Origin: Notamacropus eugenii
Lineage: Eukaryota; Chordata; Mammalia; Diprotodontia; Macropodidae
Assembly: GCF_028372415.1 (NCBI RefSeq)
Contig: NC_092875.1
Coordinates: 54,663,228 to 54,727,227, forward strand
Direction of reading: 5' to 3'
Length of the DNA: 64,000 nt
Positions 47,701 to 59,700 of the stretch are shown here, one piece after another. The position numbers and the translations under genes were made by a program. The first letter of the stretch is position 1. Each line of letters starts with the position of its first letter. The notes beneath the pieces are model-generated. The model was not told the DNA's origin. It saw nothing but the letters and a program-made list of their open reading frames with translations, and ran no database searches.

Positions 47701-50700
47701 TCAAAAATCACTAATTAAGCATCCACAATGCACTGTTAGGCACTTACGGAAAATAATGAGTAAGTAACAATTACTGTTTATGTCCTGCTTTTGTGATTTA
47801 TAAAATCTCTTCACAAATATCCTTTGAGGTATGTGTGTATGAGTACTATTATCCCTGTTTTACAAATGAAGAAATTGGGGCTAAGAAGATGAAGTGATCT
47901 GTGGCAGCCCCAAGCCTCGTAGCTCCAAGGCCAGCAGTCTTCCCACTGCACCATACCCTTACAGAGAGCACTGCCTAATAGAGAATATACCCACACACCC
48001 ATTCACATACACTGCAGCAAGAAGACAAGGATGTAAAAGTAGTAAAAGGATAAACAAATGAAGACACAGAGATCAGACAGCATCTACACTCAGACTACAT
48101 GACCGAGGCAAGCCCAGATCTAGCTTTCCATAGCTCCCGGACACCTTCGGGAGCTCCTGGGCCTGACAAGGAGAACAGCCAGGCCACTCTACTACAGTAT
48201 ACTTTACCTTTGTTGAACGGGTTTTGCTAAACACATTCCAGAATCTCAGAGTCTCATCTCCAGCACCTGTAACTATGGCCTCTCCATCGGGAGACATTGC
48301 CTGAGAGAGGAAAGGAACACACACTGGTTTCAATTTACTCTTGTTACTCTGCTCCCTGTCAACTGCTGGATGTGAGTAAGAATTCCACCCCAATAAATCT
48401 TAAATACCGAGATAAGGGAGGAATTCACTCATAATTCCATTGTTATAACTTTCATTTCCTGTACCTTAATACTGAGACCTCAAGGGAGAATCATAGCTCC
48501 GTCTACAACAGCTATCTAGTTACAACTCTCCTCCCATTACGTCTAAATCCCCTAGAGGGAAGAACTGTACACGGTTCTGGAAGCCCAGCTGCAGAGGACT
48601 TCCTCGTAAGGTCACATGGGTTCAGTCACCTACTCCCCACCTTCAAGCAGGTGAACTTCTATATCAGGGATAAAAGACTGCAGATGAAAAATTGTTATTT
48701 CAAGTGTTGCTCAAGGCACCAGCTGAATTCTGAAACTGTTCAACATCAAACCGATCTGAAGGCAAAAAGGACAGTCCTATTCCCCAGTCTCCCAAACATG
48801 GCACATCCCTTCAATTATTCACACAGTACAGGAAGGAATTGAGGCAGAGAAGGCAGAATACAGAGAAAACTGTCTGGTGTCCTAGTTTAGCACTTTCCAC
48901 CAAATCTGTTTCAAGGAATCTTACCAGGAGCTCTGTGAGAAAACGTTGATGCAATATCTTAACTTATTAAATAGAGTAAGTATGGCAGAGTGGGGGACAG
49001 AGTGCTGGGAGTCAGAAAGATCCAAGTTCAAACCCAATCTCTGACATTGCTGGATGTGTTGGAGGAAATTCCCACACTGGGAGTTTGCAAATCTCTCCCA
49101 ACCCCATGAAAAGAGATCCTTTGTATATCTGCATAAAATGCGCACTATAAAATCTACCCTAAAAAAAAAAAATTAAACACCATGGCATAGTGAATAGAGA
49201 GCTGGCCTTGGAATTAGTATCCCTGGGGTTTAAATCTTTCCTGTGACACTGGCCAGGTTACTTAACTTCTCCTTTCTCTAGGCAACTCTCAAAAACTTGT
49301 AGCTGCAGAGAAGGATGGTGCAGGGAGCTCCCTACACTAAAAAAATCCCAGGTCCAGTTCCTATCCCTGCCCCTATTCAAAAAAACTTATGGGAAGGAGC
49401 ATTTTTCTTTCCACTATGAAAGAAGACCTTATTTACTCAATTTTGTGTCAGGATTTTTCTGGCTGTCATTTGTCAAAGAAATACTCTATATTCCATGACA
49501 AGCCATAGAATCATAAAATCTTAAGAGCTGTAAGAAACCTAAAAAGATCACTTAATCCAACATGCCTGAAGCGCGAAATGCCTCTTCTGCAATGTTCATA
49601 ACGCAGTTGATACAGAGGACCAGCCAAATATCTATACATAGGTGTTTTTTTCTACCTAACCCATCCTGGGTGTGGTAATCCTGGGTCAGGAAAAAGGGAG
49701 CCACAATGGGAGTAGGATACAGGCAAGGGGAGAAGGGCTATCAATTTTCTAAAAAGTAATATCCTTTGGGAGTCAAAGTTCTGAAGCCCAGGAACAATTT
49801 GCTGTAAAATGGTAGCTGGGAAAGACTGTTATACAACATATCCAACCAAGCAGTCATCCAGTTTTTTGTTTGTTAGAACTTCTAGAAGAGGTAATTCATC
49901 ACCACCCAAGGCAGGCTATTCCACTGTTAGATGGGAAGGAAGAAAGGAAAAAAGTTTTTAAGTGCCTACTATGTGCCAGCCATTGTATCAAGTGCTTTAT
50001 AAATATTATCTCACCACGTGACCCTCACAGTCACCCTGGGAGGGAGATGCTCTTATTATCCCCATTTTACCATTAAGGATACTGAGGCAGGTAGAAATTA
50101 AGTGTCTTGCCCAAAGCCAAGTGTCTGGCAAGAGAGTTGATTTTATATCTCCCTGACTTCAGGCCCAATGTTCTATCCTTGCTGCCTCTAAAAATCCTGG
50201 CTGTTGGAAGCTTTCTTTATACTGCCCTTCCATTCAGTTTCCCTCACTGGCCTGAGTTTTGCCTTGTGGGGTTCAGCAAAGGAAGTCTAGTCTTTCTTCC
50301 ACCTGACAGCTATTCAGAAATCTAAAGACAAGTTCTCAACTCCTGTCTATGGAACAGCTTCCTATCTGGTGTCTCTCCCTCTAGCTTCTCCCTTTTAATC
50401 CATCCTGCATAAAGCTGCTGCAATCATCTTTCTGTGACACAGGTCTGACCATGTTTCACACACACCACTGCTCAAAAACCTTCAATACCTTTGCCTTTAG
50501 GATAAAACAGATAGTGAACAGAGTGCTGGACTAGAGTCAGGAAGATCTGAGTTCCAATTCTGCCTCAGAATTTCTGCTTACACTTATTTAAGTTACTTAT
50601 CTGGACAAGTTACTTAAGCTCTGTCTGTATCAGTTTTCCCATCTGTTAATAGCCATCTACCTCCCAGGGTTGTTATAAAGAAAACCTTAAAGCACTATTT

Positions 50701-53700
50701 AAATACTAGGCTAGAATGCCTTCAGTTCAAGACCCTTCAAAATTAGGCTTCATTCTACCTCTTCCTGGTCCTTATTTCACCTTACCCCTTTCAAATACTC
50801 CAGCCAGATCTGTTCATAATCACGCATCTCTCTGCATTCACACCAACTAGTGCCTCCACCAGGTAGAACTAGAAGGGATTCATTCTTTATCCCTACCTTT
50901 TGGAATCTTTACCTCTTCCTGAATTCAAAGCTCATTAAGCTAACCCTCCCATTTGTTAGTATTCTTTCTCTCCTCCAACTTTCCTTCAGTGTCATGTTTT
51001 CTTGTCTCTCCCGCTCCTCTCCTTTGCTCCCTAACTTACATTAGCCCTACTTACATCCGTGTTCTGATGCCCCACTCCCCTCCTTGTAAGCTCCTTGACT
51101 AGAGACACTGTTCATTATACAGTTTTGCTTTTATATGCTCAATGTCAAGCACACAGAAGACACAATGTTTTTTCAACAGAACTAAATCTGTTTCAAGCCC
51201 CAAAGCACTTTGTGGCCAAATACGTTTGGAAAACTCTACTATTTAGTGACTTACCAGATATAAAACTCGGTATGAATGTCCTGTCAGTTTGGCTACTTGT
51301 GTCAAGGAAGGGTATTTCCAGACAAGGATCTGGTTTTGTGAGTATCCATGTGTGCTCACCTGAGAGGGAGGAAGAACACAAGAAATTTCAAAACCAAGGA
51401 TGACTCCTGTCCTGTGGAATGACTAGCACTCAGCTCCTGGACACTGCTGAGTGTCGGAGGTACTGTTCTGGGTGGAATCTAAAGTCTACCACCTGACTGA
51501 ATACTTCAGGGTACAGTATAGTTTCATTATTCATGTGTACTACTGATTTAAAGGCAATGACTGTGAATTATACTTCTGCTGTCTTTCATAGTGCTGAGGG
51601 CATCATAAGCCAAGGGTTAACAATCCTTCTTCTCAAGTGGCATGCAAGATCTTAAACGATTCATTTCCTTGAGAGCAGGAAGTGGAGAAAGAAGGTATGT
51701 GTCAGAACATGTATTCAGGGGAAGTCCATAGGCATTCAAGGGAACAGATGGAAAGAAATGAAGAAAGGCACCTCAAGGAACCTGGTCAAACCTGTACTTT
51801 AACAGGAAAACTACAACACCGTCAACAAATGGCCAGCCAACCTCTGCCCACAGACACTTCAGTGATGGGAAACCCACTATCTCTGGGCTCCACTTTTGGA
51901 GAGTTCCAACAGTTAGGGAACTTTGGTTTTTATCAAGGCCAAATTTTCTTTCTACAACTTCTACCCCAGTATTTCTAAGTGTTGCCTCAATCTATGCTGC
52001 CTCCCCCGACCTGGAATTCACATGCCCCAGGAGGAGGGCAAGGGCAATGGAGGTTTTCCTCTCCTCCCCACTCCTGTTCCCCCCACCTAAACATACCCAG
52101 ATCATTCTGCAACCACCAATAAGAAATTTTCCATACGAATCTCTTTGGCACACACCCTACAGGTTGCCAAACCATGAGACAGTTTTCAATAGACACTAGA
52201 TGGCTTTCTGGCTCTTACTAGTTCATTGGCATGTTTGGACCAGGCCAGGTTGCACACTTGAGAACCAGTATCAATACACTGCAGGGGCTGTCCTGTAAGT
52301 GTGTTCCAGAAGCGGATGCAACGGTCAGCTGTTCCGCCACCTGATGCCAATAAGCCATGCTGGTGGGGAGACCAGGCGATTGCTTTCACAGCTGCCAGAT
52401 GCTCGGTGTACTGTTGGACAGGACTTAAACTGGAGTGGTTCCAGACCAGAAGCTGAGGAAATAAGACAGAAGAGATGAAATCAACCTCACCATCTGGGTT
52501 TTCTTGACCATGAGGCTGGTAATTTCAAAACAGTAAAGTGAATGATTCCTGAATTCTTAAACATAAATAAATAAAAAATCCCTGAATTCCTGAACACAAA
52601 GAGGAATTGAGATCCAGCCGGGGAAATGACTTAAATAAAGGAGGGGACTGTGACTAGAACCATATGTTCACAGGACTTGAGGGTGAGAAGTCTTACAGAT
52701 GGTCTTGTCTAACCATCCCATTTGACAGATGAGAAATTCAAATCTACAGGTTAGGTCACATGCCCAAGGTCACACACATAGTAGGGAGCAGAGGTGAGAG
52801 CCACACCAAGGTCCTCTGACTCCAAATCCATTCAGATTATGTTATCTTCTCATAGACTTGTAATTCCCTTCAACAAATGCCTTACAAGGTTGTGTGCTGA
52901 TTCTGTCAGAGAAGTCAGATTTCATATGTACAAAAGGCTGCAGGGAAAGGGAAATATTTAACTAAAAAGAAACCATTAACAGTGGAATTTCAGGTCTCAA
53001 TGAGAAGTGGAGATGTTGGGAAGGAGGGCAGCCAAAAATCACAACAACATCTAAAAATCACCCATAAATCAACCAACCAGTCAATCAACAAGCATTTAAC
53101 ATCCAAAATGTATCAGGGGCAGGATTAAAAGAAATAAAGCTAGCCCTGCCCTCAAGAAGCTTACATGTTATTTGCAGGGCAAGCGTATGGATATAAACAG
53201 TATATATGAAATAAATACAAGGCAACTTAGAGAGAATGGCTTTAAATGCCAAGCAAAAGAGTCTGTATTTGATTCCAGAAGAAACCGGAAGCTACTAGAG
53301 CTTACTGAGAACAGGAGAATAACTTCATTGGAGAAGGGAGAGACTATATATGCAGGAAGAGCAATTAGGAGGATACAAAAGTTCAGGAAAGAGGTGTTAA
53401 GGGTCTGAACCAAGGGGGTAGCTATATCAGTAGAAGAAGGGGATGGCTATGAGAGATGCTGTGGTGGCAGAATTTGTAAGACTTGGCATCCCTGTCCTCC
53501 TCTTCATGGTTAACATTTATACAGCACTTATTAAGTGTCAGGCACTTTACAATTATTACTTCATCATCAGATCCTCACATTCACTCTTAAAAATAGGTGC
53601 AATTATTCCCATTTTACAGATGGGGAAAGTAAGACAGTCATGCTTAAGTGACTTGCCCAGAGTAACTCAGCTAATAAATGTCTGAGACTGGAAGTGAACT

Positions 53701-56700
53701 CAGGCTTTCCTAACTCCAGGTCCAGCACTCTATCCACTGTACCCCCAAATTGCCTCCTGTGATATGGGGGAGCATAAAGAGTTGAGGGTGGCTCTTGAGA
53801 TATCAAAGTTGGGTTAAAAGAAGAAATAGAGACATTTGGAAAAGAGATAGATGGGGGAAAGAACTTAGTTCTGTTTCTGACTTGTGAAAACAGGAATTAT
53901 TGTCATATAATATTTAAAATTTTATTAACCTGCTTTTTCTTTGACCACAAGATTTCTGAGGGCCAGGAACTATAATAATGATGAAAATTCACCTTCATCT
54001 ATCATTTTAATATTGACAAATTTTTTTTTCAGACAACCCGTTAAACAAACAGACAAATATTTTCATTCCCCTTTTAAGGAAACCAAGGCTCAAGTGGGGC
54101 AAAGTGGTCCCAACTGCTCATGGTCCCATAGGGATTATATGTCAGAGACAGGATTTAAGCCAATGTTGGCTGACTCCCAGTCCTGTGCTTTCCCCACCCT
54201 ACCCCATACCCTGCTGGGCCTGGGACAGTGAGAGAGGGAACAGAGCAGATGTTCAATCACTTCTACACCATGCCACCTTGTATTACCCTTTTAGAGAGGC
54301 AGGACTTGGCCTCCCTGGACCCCAAATGGTGAAAGAAAACCTAAGCAACTGATAAATCACACAATGGCAGAGCTGAGACTATTAGCAAAGACTAGAAACC
54401 CCTATCAGACTACTAGGTTCTTGAGGAAGACAACTGTTGTTTTTCAACTTTGCATTCTTAGTGTGGAACAAGAACTTTTTAATAATAACTGATTGAGACA
54501 GAAGACTTCACCCCAGGTAACAGAGGACAAAGCCAAACAATTCCATACCTTATTATCATTTCCACCTGATGCAAGAAGCTGGTGATCAGTGGACCACTTT
54601 AGCCCACACACCTCTTGCCGATGACCTTGCAGTCGCCGTTCAGTCTGCACTGGGGGTGTTCGGATATCTCTCTGGAGAATCATTCTATCTCTGCTCCCAG
54701 AAGAAAGCTGATCTGCATTCCAGGCCAATGCACCTAAGACGGAGAAAGAATGACCTGAGAAAATGTACAAACAAGGAGGCCAAGACAAGCAACTGTTCTA
54801 TGAAGTCTTTTTCTTTGGAGAAGGCCAGAAACATACAAAGCTTTCCTAGGAAAGTGAAGTGAGCTGAAAATACTTGTCTGCAAACTGCCAGACTAGAGAA
54901 ATATTACGACTCCTAGAGTTCCAGGACTAGAAGGGACACTGGAGGCCACCAAGTTTGTGTGCCTGTCTGATGGCTGAATCTCTACACATCTCAATAAAGG
55001 TATCCGGTGAAGCAGGTAACCAACAATTCTTTCTGAAGTGACTGTTATGTGTCAAGCACTATGCTAGGCAATGGGGATATAAATACAATGAAAAGTCTCT
55101 GCCCTCAAGGAACTCAAAGTCTACAGCCAAGGGAGACAGCATGCACATACATGGGCATACACAAGACTTTGTGTAGAAGGGAGCATCTGAGCTGAGCAGC
55201 TGAACCTACCCTTCAAATTATGGAGAACTCACTTTAAACAATTAAATATTTTTTTCATGTCTTTTCTCCCCTCCCCATCCTCAAATTAGCATGAAGGAAA
55301 AACAAAACTTTTGTTACAAACATGTAGAGACAAGCAAAACAAATTTCCACATTTGCCAGGTACAAAAAAAAATATGCCTCATTCTGTGCTTAAGTCTTTC
55401 TCTCCTCCATCAAGGGATGCATAGCATGTTTCATTATGAATCTTCTGTAACTGTGGCAGCTGATTATTATACTGATCAGAATTCCTAATTTGTCCAAAAC
55501 TGTCTTGTCTTTACCATGCTGTTGTGTTTGTATAAACTGTTTTCCTGGTTCTGCTCACCTCATTCTTTGTCAGTTCATACAAGTCTTCCCAGGTTTCTCT
55601 GAAAAACCATCACCTTTATCACTTTTTTTTACAGCAATAGTATTTACAATAGTATTCCATCACATTTATATACCATACATTATTCAGCCCTTCTCCAATT
55701 TATGAGCAACATCCCCTTCAGATCCCCACACTTTGCAATTAAGTGTGTATATACATACACATACACACACATAAATGAATTTTCATATACCCTTAGGGTA
55801 TGTTCTGCTTAGGACTAATCCCTCCCCCCCACTTCTCCCTGTTTTCTATTTACCTGTTGAGTGAAATGTATTTTTGTATCCAACTCTGTGTGTATTCTTT
55901 CTTCCTTTGAACAGTTTAGATGAGAGTAAAATTCAAATTCAGTGGTTCTGCCCAAAGCTCTTTTCCTTAGTTGTGTAGAAGTTTACTTGTGCACCCTGAT
56001 TAGGTAGAGAAAATTTTCCCAACCTTCTTTTCTTCCTCCACCTAGCATATTCCTTTTTTGCTCCTTTTTTTTTTTAAAAGATCATCAAGACATAAAAGAA
56101 CCACTCTGAGGCCTCGTCTAAGTAGAGTCCTTCTTTGATCTCTAATGGTGATAGGGTCCAAAAGAGAAAAATATACCAATTTCCCATAGAACATAATGGG
56201 AACATATACTCCCATTAGAATATAAACAGTTTATCTGAAATTGATTAATCAATCCCCTTCCTTCTCATGGAGTTTTGGTGAAATAAAAAGTGAAGCCTTT
56301 GTTCCTTCCTTGAGGAAATTTAGTTTGGACTCACGTTACTGGATATTAACATGGTTTCTAAATTATGAAGTGAAATCACTGTTTAGATAATCTCCTTCCC
56401 CCCAAGCAAATAAAGGCTTCTTCTCTGTTACCTTCTTCATGCTTGCCTTTTTATGTCTGTATTAATCACTCTGTTTGAACTTCCAAATTTTTACACAATT
56501 ATGGTCTTTGTCTCATGGAGTTACTATCTTCTATATGGTCCCTTCTAATTTTTAGGGAGTTTTGTACCTCTTGTACTAAGCTGTTAATTCTCTTTCCAAT
56601 TTTTTTTCTTCCACAGCTCTCATTTGTTTTCAGTTTTTTCCCCTCTAGGGCTTTCACTGCATTGACCCCCCCTAAAAAAAATCAAGTCTTTTTTTTTTTT

Positions 56701-59700
56701 TTAAATGCTTGTTTCCTATCTTCCAGGAATTCTAGTTGAATATGTGCCCAAGCTGTGTTCTTTGAGGCATTGCTAGGTATTTGGGAGCCATTTTCTTCTT
56801 CTGGGTTTGGGTCCCAAGCATTCCCACCACTGTAACAACTCTTTATGGTGGGATTTTTGTTTATTTACCTTTCCTTCCAGCCCACTTCCTGACTCTGGAC
56901 TTGATGCTATTAGGGCTGGACTTTATGCACTTCTGTAGGGAAAATCTGGGCTGGTCCTGTCACTTTCTTTGGTTACTGAATACTGTGCTGGTCTAAGATT
57001 TCAGGGAAAACTCAGCCTGGGGACTTGGAAACTTTCAGTGCTCCCAAAATCGTACTGCCCTCTGAGTTTGAACTCTACAAGTTCCGGACTTGGGTTTGGG
57101 TCTTAACAGGAGTGGGTTACTGATGAATTCAGACACTATCAGCCAGCTAGGAAGCCCAGCTGGTTCAGCGTTACAAGAGAGCAGGTTCTCCTTTGACTTG
57201 TGACATCCACCTTAGTTATTCCTCGGCAGACTTCAAACTGGGATGGAGACTGGAAATGATATTCCACTCTGCTACTGGAATCTGAGCCATAGTTTGTTTG
57301 CTTCTGAAATTGCTCCTGCCTGTGCATAGTGCATAGGGTAGATGGAGGGAAAAGGTCCTTTTTGTTAATGCCCTTTGGATTTGTGACTCAGAATTGGGCA
57401 GTGGGCAACAAATTTGCCAGTTTGCACTTGTCCCTTTTGAGGGCTCCCAGTACAAGTCTGGTACCCCTTTTTGTCCCAATTCACAGCTTCTCCTTGGGTG
57501 TTAGAATGCTTCACATACCAGTAGCCTTTGCTCTAGGCCTAATTCACAGTGACTGCAGAATTCTGTCTATCTCCCTATGCTAAGCCAGGCTCGAAAAATG
57601 ACACATTTTTTCTTAGCTATTTCCATCAGGATGCAGTCTGGTGCATTTTCGAGATCAAAAGGTTTGGAGGAGGGTTGTTTTGGGGGGTCGGGGGAGAGTT
57701 CCTCATTGAACTGTTTCTTGCTATTTTGACATCTTGCCTCCCCTGGAAACTCACTTTCTTGACAGGGTAGTGAAGAATGCTGAATTTGGAATGAGAGGAC
57801 TTGAGTTCAAACCTTTCGTTCACTTATAATCTGTGTAACTTTGGTCAAATCATTTAAGCTCTCTAAACCTGTTTCCTTATTTATAAAATGATGAGTGTGC
57901 TAGAAAGGCTTCTAAGGTCCCTTTAGCCTCTTACACCTACGATTTAGGTCACAAAGTAGTCTGGTCCAAGTAATGGCCATGTTTATTCATTAGGAAGTAT
58001 TTCTTATGTTGACTGAATTTCTACCCAACTGGTCCTAATTTCACACAGTACAAATCTTTCTCTTCCACAGGATAACTTTTCAGATATTTGAAGGCAATAA
58101 TTATGTCCCTGCATCTCTCTTCTGTAAGTGTCTTCAAATGATCCTTATATGACATGGCTTTCAGGACACTGAAAATCATGATGGTTGTGAAACCACCCCA
58201 CTCACAGAAATAAGTCTTAGAGAAAACACAACAGCACTTTCCAGATAGCTTTCAGATGAAGATAAGTCAACACATATATGGAACTTTTGTTGATTTAATG
58301 AAGTCCTTTTTTCCCTGTTTCTAGTTTTTAGACTTCCAAATCATCCTGGAATATCCCTCATTGCCTAGGGCCTCATCTTGAAACATCCAATCACCCTTAT
58401 GGATTGTCTCAAAGTGAAACATCTCTCCCTCTCCTTCCATTGGTGATTGATTCCCTCTTGGAGCCTCCATTTCATGGAGGGGCCCAGGCTAGTCTTTATT
58501 TACCTTTTGGCTCTGTTCCTGGCTTCTTGATCTCAAAACTATACCTCCCCACTATTAATGTACTATCTTCTCTCATTAGAATATAAACTCCCTAAGTGCA
58601 GGAATTATCTTTCTTTTAGTTTTTATTTGTATTTTTAGCTCTTGGCAGTGCCTGGCACATAGTAATCATTAAATAAAACAATCCTTAACAAACAAACAAA
58701 CAACTAAATAATTAAATAAAACAATCCTTTTATCTTCCTGATGGATCTTTGGTAAATTAAAAATTGAAGCCCTTTGTTTCTCCCTTCAGGAAATTTAGGC
58801 TAGACTCAAGCTGCCAGATATTAACACACCTTCTAACTTATGGAGTGAAATTCTCGTTTAGGTATTTAGGCAATTTCCCCCAATACTCCTTCCAGGCAAA
58901 TAAAAGTGTCTCCTGTTATCTTTGTTGCTGTTTCTTACCAACTCTGGCTGTGTGACCCTCCAGCATGGACAATTTCTTCCCTGCCGCTGCATCCCAGATC
59001 TGTACAAAGCCTTTATGTGTGCCAACTGCTACCAAGTTCCCCTAAATCAGCAAAAGACATACACACAGAATGACTTGAGAGGAAATGGAAAAGAAAGATG
59101 CAGAAAAAGGAGAGATATCCAAAGAGATTTACTTCTCTCCAAGACTTTAATAAATGCTTTTCCAGGTTAGCCTACCAATAGTCTCTGAGAACAGAGAAGA
59201 TATTTTTTCACTTTTGAGCACAAAACCTTCTCCTTTCCATTATCATGAATACTTGCTCTGCCTTTAACAACTCTGATCTAGGAACAGGACACTTCATGAA
59301 TTCCTTAAGGGGAGAAGGATGGAGAGAGAGGGACCACCTTTCGAAAGAGGAATACCAAAGCTCTTGCTGACTAGCTAAGGAGAGGAAGGGAATTCCTGTT
59401 GACTGTTAGAAGGACATAGTGCTTCTAATATTCACAAGCGTAGGGGGTACTAAAAATGTTCCTGATTGTTGTCTTTGGCACACAGGATTTCATGTCATTA
59501 GTGATAATAACATGAGTCTTAGTAAAAGATGCTAAACAAATCCAAAGAAAATAATTATAATTCTAATATACAAATACAAACATCATGTTAGCAAAAGGTT
59601 CACTTAGAAAAGTAATCTTGTGATCATATTTTAGATATTTTATATATGAGAAAACTGAGGCCGACAGAGGGTAAATAATTAGCCCAAGGTCATACTGGTA

